Origin: Flavobacterium psychrophilum
GTDB taxonomy: Bacteria > Bacteroidota > Bacteroidia > Flavobacteriales > Flavobacteriaceae
Assembly: GCA_945860385.1 (NCBI GenBank)
Contig: CAMAQD010000021.1
Location: forward strand, 1-62,213
Direction of reading: 5' to 3'
DNA: 62,213 bases
The notes beneath the pieces are model-generated. The model was given only the letters and a program-made list of their open reading frames with translations, ran no database searches and was not told where the DNA came from. This document shows positions 16,873-25,246 of this stretch, piece after piece (the stretch's first letter is position 1; each line of letters begins with the position of its first letter). Position numbers and translations under genes: made by a program.

Positions 16873-17697
16873 TTATTTTATATATGAAAAGTAAATCAAC
16901 AAGAGAGTACCCATAATAATTCGGTACCAACCCCAAGGTTTGAAACCAAATTTATTAATGATTCCAATAAAAAATTTAATGGCTATAATGGCAACTATAA
17001 AAGCTACTACATTACCAATTAAAAACATCATGATGTTATCATTTGATTTTAAAATCAGTTCATACCCTTTCATTTGGGAGGTTTCATAAGTTTTCAGAAA
17101 CACGGAATAACAAGTAACCGCTAACATTGTTGGAACCGCCAGAAAAAACGAAAATTCCGCAGCGGTATTCCGCGACAATCCTTGCTGCATCCCACCAATG
17201 ATGGAAGCTGCTGACCGACTTGTTCCAGGCATCATAGCCAAACATTGCCAAAAACCAATGGCAACGGCTTTTTTAATAGTAATGTCTTCTTCGTTTACAA
17301 TTGTAGTTTTGTCTTTGAAATATTGGTCAACAAAAAGCAAAACGAAACCGCCAATTATTAATACAATGGCTATTGGAATTGGGTCTCCAAGAACGGCTTC
17401 AATTTTGTCGTCGAATAATTTTCCTAAAATCAGGGCCGGGATTACGGCAAAAGCCAATTTGGTATAAAAATTCATCCCAATTTTCAGTGTTGGGAAAGCC
17501 AAGAATTTCTTCCAATACAAAGCTACAACAGCTAGAATAGCGCCAAATTGAATTGAAACCTGAAAAAGTTTTACAAAATCGTCTTCTTGAATTCCAAAAT
17601 AGGAACTAGTAAAAATCATATGGGCTGTGGAGGAGATTGGAAGATATTCTGTTAATCCTTCGACAATAGCAATAATAATAGCTTGGAGTATATTCAT
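16873..17697 (-). CDS. uppP: Undecaprenyl-diphosphatase (BacA/UppP)
   Basis: The product is an inner-membrane phosphatase of 274 residues that recycles undecaprenyl diphosphate to the monophosphate carrier used in peptidoglycan and O-antigen synthesis. Motifs: EGLTEYLPISSTAHMI (Glu-rich active-site segment, residues 13-28) and MPGTSRSAASIIGG (the PGxSRSxxT phosphate-binding loop). Eight hydrophobic segments match the family. The cluster with ftsX and truB is typical of Flavobacteriia. Confidence 0.96.
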   Translation of the reverse strand: MNILQAIIIAIVEGLTEYLPISSTAHMIFTSSYFGIQEDDFVKLFQVSIQFGAILAVVALYWKKFLAFPTLKIGMNFYTKLAFAVIPALILGKLFDDKIEAVLGDPIPIAIVLIIGGFVLLFVDQYFKDKTTIVNEEDITIKKAVAIGFWQCLAMMPGTSRSAASIIGGMQQGLSRNTAAEFSFFLAVPTMLAVTCYSVFLKTYETSQMKGYELILKSNDNIMMFLIGNVVAFIVAIIAIKFFIGIINKFGFKPWGWYRIIMGTLLLIYFSYIK

Positions 17698-17700
17698 TTT

Positions 17701-17761
17701 AGATTTTAGATTTGCTTCGCCAGTTCGCTGACTCTAGGGTCAGATTGTAGATTTCAGATTT
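17701..17761. repeat. AGATTTCAGATT-type intergenic repeat
   Basis: The uppP-DUF3098 gap holds AGATTTTAGATTT, a hairpin-like CGCCAGTTCGCTGAC, and TAGATTTCAGATTTCA. The same word family appears in the frr-pyrH gap and within the deacetylase gene at 48200-48241. Confidence 0.5.
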
Positions 17762-17800
17762 CATTTGTGCTAATTGAACACTAAAACTGAATGCCGGTTA

Positions 17801-18052
17801 CTATTTTTTCGGGTTTTTAAGAATAGCATAAATAGTGATTCCAAATCCAATTAAAACGGTTGTTGGAGCCAATCGAATTCTTCTAAAGTTAAAAATTTCT
17901 TCGTTAAAAACATTTGGATCATCGCTACCACCGCCAGACATCAATATAAATCCAAGTGTAATTACGGCAAGACCAATAAGTAGAATAATGTAATTTGCTT
18001 TCTCAAAAAGAAATTCGTGTTTTTGCTCTTGTTTTTGTTCTTGTTTTTTCAT
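17801..18052 (-). CDS. DUF3098 family membrane protein
   Basis: This 83-residue protein has a Gln/Glu/Lys-rich cytoplasmic start (MKKQEQKQEQKHEF) and two transmembrane helices (about residues 23-39 and 61-76) with a loop containing SGGGSDDPNVFNEEIFNFRR. This is DUF3098, found between ftsX and uppP in Bacteroidota; its role is unknown, perhaps linked to the envelope or division. An in-frame GTG lies upstream at 18070, but it falls inside the intergenic repeat at 18056-18084, so I prefer ATG 18052. Confidence 0.85.
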   Translation of the reverse strand: MKKQEQKQEQKHEFLFEKANYIILLIGLAVITLGFILMSGGGSDDPNVFNEEIFNFRRIRLAPTTVLIGFGITIYAILKNPKK

Positions 18053-18055
18053 TTT

Positions 18056-18084
18056 GTCATTGCGAGGCACGAAGCAATCTCATC
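18056..18084. repeat. TTGCGAGGnACGAAGCAATCTC-type dispersed repeat
   Basis: GTCATTGCGAGG followed by CACGAAGCAATCTCATC matches, from memory, a dispersed intergenic sequence found in many unrelated bacterial genomes. Here it separates ftsX from DUF3098 within one transcript. One copy was found in this window. Confidence 0.55.
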
Positions 18085-18096
18085 CGCATAGTTAAA

Positions 18097-18972
18097 TTAA
18101 TATAAATCGTCTGTTCTTAAATTCAAAAATCGTTGGGTTGCAAAATAAGTGCTAATCCAGGTAATCAAAACGCCTAAGCCGAAAACTAATAATAGCACCA
18201 GGGCAACAAGCAATTTGTCGTCCAGAATTCCTAAGTCAGGAAAATTTGTTTGAAGATAAATTAAAACACCAATTAGCGCAAAAATAGCTAATCCCGCACC
18301 CATCATGCCCAATTTTATACTTCGTATTACAAATGGTTTTCTAATAAATGCTTTTGTAGCACCCACCATTTGCATAGTTTTGATTATAAATCGATGTGAA
18401 TAAATCGATAAACGCAAGGAGCTATTTATTAATAATACAGCAATAACGGTCAAGAAACCACTAATTATCAAGATCCACATACTCACTTTTTTGATGTTGT
18501 CATTGACTAAATTCACCAATTGTTTGTCATAAACTATATCCGAAACCATTGGGTTTTTATGCAAATGACTTTCAATTTTTGCAATACTGTCTTTTTCTAC
18601 ATAATCAGCTTTCAAATGAATATCATATGAGTTTTGCAAAGGATTTGTTCCTAAAAAGGTCATAAAATCTTCGCCAATAATATCAGTATGTTCTTTTGCG
18701 GCTTGTTCTTTAGAAACATAAACAAAGGATTTAGTGAACTTAGCTACTTTCAAATCTTTTGCAAAAGCTTTAAGAATAGTGTCATTTGCATCGTTCTTGA
18801 AAAATACGGTCATAGCAATTTCTTCCTTAAAATTGTTCGCCAGTTTTTGAGAATTTATAATAAAAAATCCTAGAATACCTAAAAGGAACAAAACTAAGAA
18901 GACACTTAGTACAACTGAAAAATAGGAGGAAATTAACCTGCGTTTTTGAAATTTATCAAAGTTAGAAGCCAT
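18097..18972 (-). CDS. ftsX: Cell division protein FtsX
   Basis: FtsX is the membrane subunit that, with the ATPase FtsE (not in this window), controls periplasmic peptidoglycan hydrolases during division. The 291 residues show an N-terminal helix (about 20-42), a periplasmic domain of about 120 residues, and three C-terminal helices (about 168-190, 215-235, 255-280). The intracellular loop KTMQMVGATKAFIRKPF is the conserved FtsX/permease segment. The length is normal. It is the first gene of the unit running to truB. Confidence 0.93.
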   Translation of the reverse strand: MASNFDKFQKRRLISSYFSVVLSVFLVLFLLGILGFFIINSQKLANNFKEEIAMTVFFKNDANDTILKAFAKDLKVAKFTKSFVYVSKEQAAKEHTDIIGEDFMTFLGTNPLQNSYDIHLKADYVEKDSIAKIESHLHKNPMVSDIVYDKQLVNLVNDNIKKVSMWILIISGFLTVIAVLLINSSLRLSIYSHRFIIKTMQMVGATKAFIRKPFVIRSIKLGMMGAGLAIFALIGVLIYLQTNFPDLGILDDKLLVALVLLLVFGLGVLITWISTYFATQRFLNLRTDDLY

Positions 18973-19062
18973 AGTTTATTGGAATTATGGGGTAAAAATA
19001 ACAAACAATTTCTTTATTTAAAGTTAATAACGCTCAAACTTTCAACTTTCGTACAATAAATG

Positions 19063-19070
19063 TAAATTTG
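19063..19070 (+). promoter_or_regulatory. Bacteroidota -7 box for leuS
   Basis: TAAATTTG matches TAnnTTTG, 65 bp upstream of the leuS start. Weak TTTC words lie about 20-25 bp further upstream. Confidence 0.5.
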
Positions 19071-19134
19071 CCACTCAATTTTTACAGCCCTTTTAGGATT
19101 CAAACCATACAATGGGTTTAAAATAAAATATACA

Positions 19135-22100
19135 ATGAAATACAATCCGAACGAAATCGAAGCCAAATGGCAAAAATATTGGGCCGAAAATCAAACTTTT
19201 GCAGCCTCAAATACTTCCGAAAAACCAAAATATTATGTTTTGGATATGTTTCCTTATCCGTCGGGAGCGGGATTGCACGTAGGACATCCACTAGGTTATA
19301 TCGCTTCGGATGTGTATTCGAGATACAAAAGACATCGTGGATTCAATGTTCTGCATCCAATGGGGTACGACAGTTTTGGATTGCCAGCTGAACAATATGC
19401 GATACAAACGGGCCAACGTCCGGAAGATACTACTTTGGTAAATATTGACGGAGGCGTGGACAAAGAAGGAAACAAAATTGCTGGTTATAGAAAACAACTC
19501 GATAAAATTGGGTTTTCATTCGATTGGAGCCGTGAAGTACGTACATCGAATCCTGATTATTACAAACACACGCAATGGATTTTCATCCAATTATTCAATT
19601 CCTGGTACAATAAAAACAAGGACAAAGCCGAGGATATTTCGACCTTAGTTTCGATTTTCGAAAGCGAAGGAAATGCCAATGTGAATGCAGTTTGCGACGA
19701 TAATATAGTTGGTTTTTCGTCAATCGAATGGAACGCATTTTCGTCAGAGGAACAACAAAAAATACTATTACAATACCGATTAACCTATTTAGCGGAAACC
19801 GAAGTGAATTGGTGTCCAGGATTAGGAACGGTTTTGGCCAATGATGAAATCGTAAACGGAGTTTCAGAACGTGGAGGATTTCCTGTTATTCGCAAGAAAA
19901 TGACCCAATGGAGTATGCGAATTTCCGCTTATGCGGAACGTTTGTTGCAAGGTTTGGAAACTATTGATTGGAGCGAAAGCATCAAAGAAAGTCAAAGAAA
20001 CTGGATTGGGAAATCCGTTGGTGCGATGGTATCTTTCAATATCATTCCAAATGCAGTTGAATTGCGAGCAAATCCAACCGAAGCCGAAGAAATTTTATGG
20101 TTAAATTTAAAAGATCAAGGATTAGCTTCTGAATTTACACCACAACATTTAATAGACAATTATGTTGTAGATTTTGTTTCGCTGTCTAAAAAATTAATTA
20201 TCGAGGTTGATGGTGGTATTTTTTACACCACACAACAAAAAGAAGATATAGAAAATACAAAAGTTCTTGAAGAGAAAGGTTTTAAAGTAATCCGTTTTAA
20301 CTCCAATCAAATTTTAAATAATATTGATAGTGTTCTAAATATTATTAAACACGAATTGCACAATGCTACTGTTGTTTCTTCGGAATCTAAAAGTATTGCT
20401 GTTTTCACGACTCGTCCCGATACGATTTTTGGAGTTACTTTTATGACATTGGCACCGGAACACGAATTGGTTTCACAAATCACGACTCCAGAACAAAAAG
20501 CAGCAGTTGATGCTTATATCGAAAAAACTGCAAAACGTTCCGAAAGAGAGCGTATGGCGGATGTAAAAACCATTTCGGGCGTTTTTACAGGAGCTTTTGC
20601 CGAGCATCCATTTACCAAAGAATCGATTCCGGTTTGGATTGGCGATTATGTTCTCGCAGGTTACGGAACTGGTGCTGTTATGGCCGTTCCTTGCGGCGAC
20701 GAAAGAGATTATGCTTTCGCGAATTTCTTTAAAGGACAAAACGGAATGCAGGAAATCAAGAACATTTTTGCGAATGTGGATATTTCCAAAGAAGCGTATG
20801 GTTCGAAAGAAAATGTTGTTATTGCTAATTCAGATTTCCTAAACGGATTGAACTACAAGGAAGCGACCAAGAAAGTAATCGCTGAACTCGAAAAAATAAA
20901 CCAAGGAAAAGGGAAAATCAATTACCGTTTGCGTGATGCCGTTTTCTCTCGTCAAAGATATTGGGGCGAACCGTTTCCGGTATATTACGTGAATGGCTTG
21001 CCACAAATGATTGATGCGAAACATTTACCAATCGTTTTGCCGGAAGTAGAGAAATATTTGCCAACCGAAGACGGATTGCCTCCATTAGGAAATGCTTTGG
21101 TTTGGGCTTGGGACAATGTAAATAATAAAGTTGTCAATACAAATTTGGTTGACAACGCGACTATTTTTCCATTAGAATTGAACACAATGCCAGGATGGGC
21201 AGGAAGTTCTTGGTATTGGATGCGTTATATGGATGCACACAATGACGGAGAATTTGCTAGCAAGGAAGCGTTGAAATATTGGGAAAGCGTGGATTTATAC
21301 ATTGGCGGAAGCGAACACGCTACAGGTCACTTATTGTATTCCCGTTTTTGGAACAAATTCCTAAAAGACAAGGGCTTTGCACCAACCGAAGAACCATTCG
21401 AAAAGCTGATAAATCAGGGAATGATTTTGGGAATGAGTGCGATTACTTATAAATTTTCAAATAGCTTTATCTCAGGGGATGATTTTGATCAATCTATTTT
21501 CCCTACAGTCTTTATTTCTAAAAAAAGACATCATAAAATTGTTGAGGGAGATATGAATGAAATTGAAATTTTAAAGTTAGAAATAAGCAGTTTAATTAAA
21601 AAATCATATCCTGAGAGGAGTGATATAACCTTTTGGAATCCAAGTTTTAACACCTCACATGTTCTAATAGATTACGTTAATACTTCAGACGAATTAAATG
21701 TTGAAGCTTTTAAAAAATGGAGACCTGAGAATAAAAATGCAGTTTTTCTTTATGATGAAAATAATAAATTTATTGTTTCTCGCGAAATCGAAAAAATGTC
21801 GAAATCCAAATACAATGTGGTAACTCCAGATGATATTTGTAATGAATACGGAGCTGATACTTTGCGTTTGTATGAAATGTTTTTAGGGCCATTGGAACAA
21901 GCAAAACCTTGGAACACGGCAGGAATTTCTGGGGTTTTTGGTTTTCTTAAAAAATTATGGCGTTTGTATTTTGACGATAATGGTTTGATTGTAAATAATG
22001 ACGACCCAACAAAAGACAACTTAAAATCATTACACAAAACCATCAAAAAAGTGGCAGAAGATATCGAAGGTTTTTCTTTCAATACTTCGGTTTCGCAGTT

Positions 22101-22473
22101 TATGATTTGCGTAAATGAATTGTCAACCCAGAATTGTCATTCTCGTGCGATTTTAGAACCATTGGCGATTTTGATTTCTTCCTATGCACCGCACATTGCC
22201 GAGGAATTGTGGAGTCAATTAGGAAATTCTGGTTCGATTTCGACAGTTGCATTTCCAACATTAGACGAAAAACATTTGGTGGAAAGCAGCAAGGAATATC
22301 CGGTTTCTTTCAACGGAAAAATGCGATTTACAATAGAATTATCTTTGGATTTGACCGTTCCTGAAATTCAGGAAATCATTATGAAAGATGAAAGAACTTT
22401 GAAACAATTGGACGGAAAAACACCAAATAAAATAATCATAGTTCCCGGAAAAGTGATTAATTTGGTAGGATAA
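19135..22473 (+). CDS. leuS: Leucyl-tRNA synthetase with two extra internal domains (1112 aa)
   Basis: This class I synthetase charges tRNA-Leu. The HIGH motif is HVGH (48-51) and KMSKS is at 887-891. The editing (CP1) domain with FTTRPDTIFG follows at about 424, and the anticodon-binding helical part is at about 960-1085. LeuS of this phylum is usually about 920-960 residues by my recollection; this one is 1112. The excess comes from two segments: residues about 305-408 are a DUF559 nuclease-like domain, and about 45-55 extra residues lie between 780 and 842. Both are in frame and the core motifs are intact, so the enzyme is probably still active. Both inserts have lower G+C than their flanks. 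No second leuS is present in the window. Confidence 0.96.
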   Translation: MKYNPNEIEAKWQKYWAENQTFAASNTSEKPKYYVLDMFPYPSGAGLHVGHPLGYIASDVYSRYKRHRGFNVLHPMGYDSFGLPAEQYAIQTGQRPEDTTLVNIDGGVDKEGNKIAGYRKQLDKIGFSFDWSREVRTSNPDYYKHTQWIFIQLFNSWYNKNKDKAEDISTLVSIFESEGNANVNAVCDDNIVGFSSIEWNAFSSEEQQKILLQYRLTYLAETEVNWCPGLGTVLANDEIVNGVSERGGFPVIRKKMTQWSMRISAYAERLLQGLETIDWSESIKESQRNWIGKSVGAMVSFNIIPNAVELRANPTEAEEILWLNLKDQGLASEFTPQHLIDNYVVDFVSLSKKLIIEVDGGIFYTTQQKEDIENTKVLEEKGFKVIRFNSNQILNNIDSVLNIIKHELHNATVVSSESKSIAVFTTRPDTIFGVTFMTLAPEHELVSQITTPEQKAAVDAYIEKTAKRSERERMADVKTISGVFTGAFAEHPFTKESIPVWIGDYVLAGYGTGAVMAVPCGDERDYAFANFFKGQNGMQEIKNIFANVDISKEAYGSKENVVIANSDFLNGLNYKEATKKVIAELEKINQGKGKINYRLRDAVFSRQRYWGEPFPVYYVNGLPQMIDAKHLPIVLPEVEKYLPTEDGLPPLGNALVWAWDNVNNKVVNTNLVDNATIFPLELNTMPGWAGSSWYWMRYMDAHNDGEFASKEALKYWESVDLYIGGSEHATGHLLYSRFWNKFLKDKGFAPTEEPFEKLINQGMILGMSAITYKFSNSFISGDDFDQSIFPTVFISKKRHHKIVEGDMNEIEILKLEISSLIKKSYPERSDITFWNPSFNTSHVLIDYVNTSDELNVEAFKKWRPENKNAVFLYDENNKFIVSREIEKMSKSKYNVVTPDDICNEYGADTLRLYEMFLGPLEQAKPWNTAGISGVFGFLKKLWRLYFDDNGLIVNNDDPTKDNLKSLHKTIKKVAEDIEGFSFNTSVSQFMICVNELSTQNCHSRAILEPLAILISSYAPHIAEELWSQLGNSGSISTVAFPTLDEKHLVESSKEYPVSFNGKMRFTIELSLDLTVPEIQEIIMKDERTLKQLDGKTPNKIIIVPGKVINLVG
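20047..20358 (+). other. DUF559 (PD-(D/E)XK-like) domain inserted in leuS
   Basis: Residues about 305-408 of LeuS read like a DUF559 domain: ELRANPTEAEEILWLNLKDQ (typical N-terminal NPTEAE...LW helix), DNYVVDFVSLSKKLIIEVDG (the VDF...ExD core resembling the PD-(D/E)XK nuclease motif), then a helix and GFKVIRFNSNQILNNIDSVL. DUF559 is related to very-short-patch and restriction-type endonucleases. By hand count 20101-20340 is 26% G+C, against 38% just upstream (19981-20040) and 43% just downstream (20401-20460). It sits between the catalytic core and the editing domain. No intein splice motifs are seen. Confidence 0.85.
21481..21780 (+). other. Second low-GC divergent segment in leuS, upstream of KMSKS
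   Basis: The region between GMILGMSA (about residue 762) and KMSKS (887) is divergent and about 45-55 residues longer than the usual LeuS. The extra part contains VFISKKRHHKIVEGD and EIEILKLEISSLIKKSYPE before homology resumes at HVLIDYVNTSDELNVEAFKKW. Hand count gives 26% G+C for 21481-21780, 43% for 21361-21420 and 38% for 21841-21960. I do not recognise the extra sequence as a known domain. Confidence 0.7.
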
Positions 22474-22496
22474 CATAAAGGAAATTCCAATAGTGA

Positions 22497-22541
22497 AAAT
22501 TCCAAATTCCAATTCAAATTGTTGGGATTTGGAATTTTTTT
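22497..22541 (+). terminator. leuS terminator
   Basis: AAATTCCAAAT (22497-22507) and ATTTGGAATTT (22527-22537) form a perfect 11-bp stem followed by a T tract. Confidence 0.8.
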
Positions 22542-22598
22542 ATGCAAAAGAATGTAACATTTTTTAGATTTTGCGTATAATAAGTAAATTGTAGCAAG

Positions 22599-22784
22599 AT
22601 GAAAAAATATGAAGTGCATACGTTAAAGAAAGGGTTTAGTTTTTCAAGTATGAAAGAAGAGTTGGCACAAGAAGTTGAAGCGTTTTTGAATCAAAAATCG
22701 AATGAAGGTTTTGAGGTAATTAATGTTTCTTTCACGTATTATGAAGCTTCAGAATTAATTGCTTTTGTAACAATATGCAAATAG
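22599..22784 (+). CDS. Small hypothetical protein, DUF4177-like (61 aa)
   Basis: The 61-residue product has a strand-helix-strand-strand layout: KYEVHTL, then EELAQEVEAFLNQKSNEGFE, then VINVSFTYYEA and ELIAFVTICK. This resembles DUF4177-type small proteins in which a helix ending in an NxGWE/NEGFE turn packs on a sheet. The function is unknown. It is 78 bp upstream of the Zn-peptidase and may share its transcript. Confidence 0.6.
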   Translation: MKKYEVHTLKKGFSFSSMKEELAQEVEAFLNQKSNEGFEVINVSFTYYEASELIAFVTICK

Positions 22785-22862
22785 TGATAATGTCAAAATG
22801 ACATTTTCTAAAATTGGTTTAGAATTTGATAATGTCATTGAACAAATAAAAAAATATAAATT

Positions 22863-23549
22863 ATGGGAATGAGTTATTTAGTTTTGGCCGGCGCAATTAT
22901 GCTAGCCAGCTGGTTAGTAAGTTCAAGATTGAAAAATAAATTTGAACTCTACTCCAAATTGCATTTGCAAAATGGAATGTCAGGAAAAGAAATTGCCGAA
23001 AAAATGCTTGCCGATCACGGAATTCGAGATGTAAAAGTCATTTCGGTAGAAGGACAATTGACAGACCATTACAATCCAGTGGACAAAACTGTGAATTTAA
23101 GTGAAGCCGTTTACAATCAAAGAAATGCGGCAGCAGCAGCAGTCGCTTCTCACGAATGTGGTCACGCCGTGCAACACGCGACAGCTTATAGTTGGTTGAC
23201 TTTGCGTTCACAATTGGTTCCGATAGTTAATGTGGCTTCGTCTTATATGCAGTGGATTTTGTTGGCCGGAATCCTGATGATTAAAACTTTTCCATCGTTA
23301 TTGTTGATTGGAATTGTAATTTTTGCAGCCACAACTTTGTTTTCAATAGTTACTTTGCCGGTAGAATATGATGCGAGTAATCGTGCTTTGGCTTGGCTAG
23401 AAAACAAAAGAATGTTGACACAGCAAGAGCAAGCTGGTGCAAAAGATGCATTGAAATGGGCCGCGAGAACTTATGTAGTTGCTGCTTTAGGCTCTATCGC
23501 CACTTTGTTGTATTACGTTTCAATTTATATGGGAGGAAGACGAGACTAA
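22863..23549 (+). CDS. Zinc metallopeptidase, YugP-type
   Basis: The product is a 228-residue membrane protein with the zinc-binding HEXXH-like motif ASHECGHAVQHAT (HExxH at about residues 97-101), an N-terminal helix, and two or three hydrophobic segments after the motif (about 125-165 and 195-220). The sequence GMSGKEIAEKMLADHGI and the ensuing DHYNP/VNLSE segments match the YugP-like neutral zinc peptidase family (Pfam Zn_peptidase_2). The substrate is unknown; membrane protein quality control is plausible. A strong terminator follows. Confidence 0.88.
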   Translation: MGMSYLVLAGAIMLASWLVSSRLKNKFELYSKLHLQNGMSGKEIAEKMLADHGIRDVKVISVEGQLTDHYNPVDKTVNLSEAVYNQRNAAAAAVASHECGHAVQHATAYSWLTLRSQLVPIVNVASSYMQWILLAGILMIKTFPSLLLIGIVIFAATTLFSIVTLPVEYDASNRALAWLENKRMLTQQEQAGAKDALKWAARTYVVAALGSIATLLYYVSIYMGGRRD

Positions 23550-23564
23550 AAATGACTTCTAAAT

Positions 23565-23608
23565 AAAAAATCCCAAATTCCAATTATATGGAGTTTGGGA
23601 TTTTTTTT
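23565..23608. terminator. Bidirectional terminator
   Basis: A stem formed by AAAAAATCCCAAATTCC (from 23565) and GGAGTTTGGGATTTTTT (from 23590) has one mismatch and a T tract. It lies between the plus-strand peptidase and the minus-strand hemD. Confidence 0.8.
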
Positions 23609-23622
23609 ATGTTTCTTGAGTT

Positions 23623-24381
23623 TTATTTTCCTTTGTTGGCTTCTGAAATATATTTTTCTAATGCCATTGTCATCGAAGGTGTTTCTGGAGTTGGCGCAAG
23701 AATGTCAATTCTTAATCCTTTTTCCAAAGCCGCTTTTTGAGTTGTGCTTCCGAAAACTGCAATTCTGGTATCGTTTTGTTCAAAATCAGGAAAATTGCTA
23801 AATAATGATTTTATTCCTGAAGGACTAAAGAATGCCAATACATCATAATAAACATTGGCTAAATCGGATAAATCGCTAACAACCGTTTTATAAAAAACAG
23901 CCTGAGTCCAATCTACTTTAAGATTGTTTAATGTTATTGGCGCATCAGCATTAAGTTGGTCTGAAGCAGGCAATAAGAATTTTTCGTCTTTGTATTTTTT
24001 TATCAGAGGAGATAAGTCTGCAAAATCTTTTGGGCCTACATAAATTTTACGTTTACGATACACCACATATTTTTGCAAATAAAATGCGATTGCTTCGGAT
24101 TGACAAAAATATTTCAAACCTTCTGGAACTTTGTAGCGCATCTCATCGGCTACTCTAAAGAAATGATCTACAGAGTTTTTACTCGTCAAAATGATGGCTG
24201 TAAAATTATTCAGATCAATTTTTTGAAGTCTAATCTCTTTAGCATTGACTCCTTCTACGTGGATAAAAGGTCTAAAGTCAACTTTTACTTTATGCTTATT
24301 TTGAATTTCAAAGTAAGGGGAATTTTCCACTTTAGGCTCGGGCTGTGACACCAAAATTGTTTTTACTTTCATATTTGACAT
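23623..24381 (-). CDS. hemD: Uroporphyrinogen-III synthase
   Basis: HemD closes and inverts hydroxymethylbilane to uroporphyrinogen III in heme and siroheme synthesis. It is 252 residues with two alternating alpha/beta domains. Recognisable parts are KTILVSQPEP, FTAIILTSKNSVDHFF, and YDVLAFFSPSGIKSLF with the later TRIAVFGSTTQKAALE. Sequence conservation in this family is low, but these are standard. The start may be at either ATG (24381 or 24372). It starts only 3 bp after the DUF4271 gene, so they form an operon. Confidence 0.9.
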   Translation of the reverse strand: MSNMKVKTILVSQPEPKVENSPYFEIQNKHKVKVDFRPFIHVEGVNAKEIRLQKIDLNNFTAIILTSKNSVDHFFRVADEMRYKVPEGLKYFCQSEAIAFYLQKYVVYRKRKIYVGPKDFADLSPLIKKYKDEKFLLPASDQLNADAPITLNNLKVDWTQAVFYKTVVSDLSDLANVYYDVLAFFSPSGIKSLFSNFPDFEQNDTRIAVFGSTTQKAALEKGLRIDILAPTPETPSMTMALEKYISEANKGK

Positions 24382-24384
24382 TTT

Positions 24385-25056
24385 CTAAGCAATACCTTTT
24401 GTGAACCAATAATACATGAAATAGTACGGTCCTATTTCGAGAGCGCAAAGATATAAAATAAAATAAAACAACTTACTAAATATTATATTTTGATAATTTT
24501 TTATTGACACTAGATAAGTTAAAATGCACGATATCAACACTATAGAAATAAGTATAGCCATAAAGTTTCTTGAAACAGCATCATTATAGAACAGAATAAC
24601 GTTAAATGGCAATAAGAATATGCCTATATAAGTCCTAAAAACAACTTTTTGAAGGTTGAATTGTTCAACAACCTCTTCGATATCGAATGCATTAGCAATA
24701 ATTTTTTCAATCAAAAATTTTGATAAAACGAAGTAAATCAGGAATGTAATTATCTGAATAAACAAAATCCAATCTGTTTTTAAAGCGAGGCCAAATTGAG
24801 AAAGTGAAATTTGAATAAAAAACGCAAATGAAATAAGTTGCACCAAAAATAACGCCACGGTAAAACTGCTATTAAGATGACTTCCGTCCTTGTAAATATT
24901 GGTGTATTTATCGGAATAAATTAATTTCACAAAATCAGCAAATCGATTTTCAAAAGCCGATTTTGTTATTGCAATGGTGGCAAATGAAATGACAAACAAG
25001 ATTGTTGCCCAATCTTTATTCTCGATTATCCTTAAATGAAGTAAATTATCAATCAT
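24385..25056 (-). CDS. DUF4271 family membrane protein
   Basis: This 223-residue integral membrane protein has about six helices. The order NKDWATILFVISFATIAITK at the start, a cytoplasmic NRFADFVKLIYSDKYTNIY stretch, and FQIEEVVEQF-like middle match DUF4271, which in Bacteroidota is regularly next to hemD. The function is unknown; a role in envelope or heme metabolism is only suggested by the neighbour. The hemD start lies 3 bp downstream. Confidence 0.88.
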   Translation of the reverse strand: MIDNLLHLRIIENKDWATILFVISFATIAITKSAFENRFADFVKLIYSDKYTNIYKDGSHLNSSFTVALFLVQLISFAFFIQISLSQFGLALKTDWILFIQIITFLIYFVLSKFLIEKIIANAFDIEEVVEQFNLQKVVFRTYIGIFLLPFNVILFYNDAVSRNFMAILISIVLISCILTYLVSIKNYQNIIFSKLFYFILYLCALEIGPYYFMYYWFTKGIA

Positions 25057-25219
25057 ATTGGCGCAAAATTACTAATTTTTTATTTCATTATTTTCAATAT
25101 AAAATAATTATAAAATCGATGTGAATTAAAAACCCAAATTGTTGTGAAGAATGCTGCTCAATAATCCTAAAAATATATAAATATTAGTAACTCTTATGAA
25201 TCAAATCGTATAAAAAGTT

Positions 25220-25227
25220 TACTTTTG
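25220..25227 (+). promoter_or_regulatory. Bacteroidota -7 box for the mannosyltransferase-pyrC unit
   Basis: TACTTTTG matches TAnnTTTG, 20 bp before the start at 25247. Confidence 0.5.
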
Positions 25228-25246
25228 CGGTGAAATTAATCGAAAT

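Noticed and set aside
20047..20358. Intein or group II intron in leuS
   Set aside because: The insert is in frame, lacks intein splice blocks (no Cys/Ser start, no His-Asn end) and has no intron RNA motifs; it reads as a DUF559 domain.
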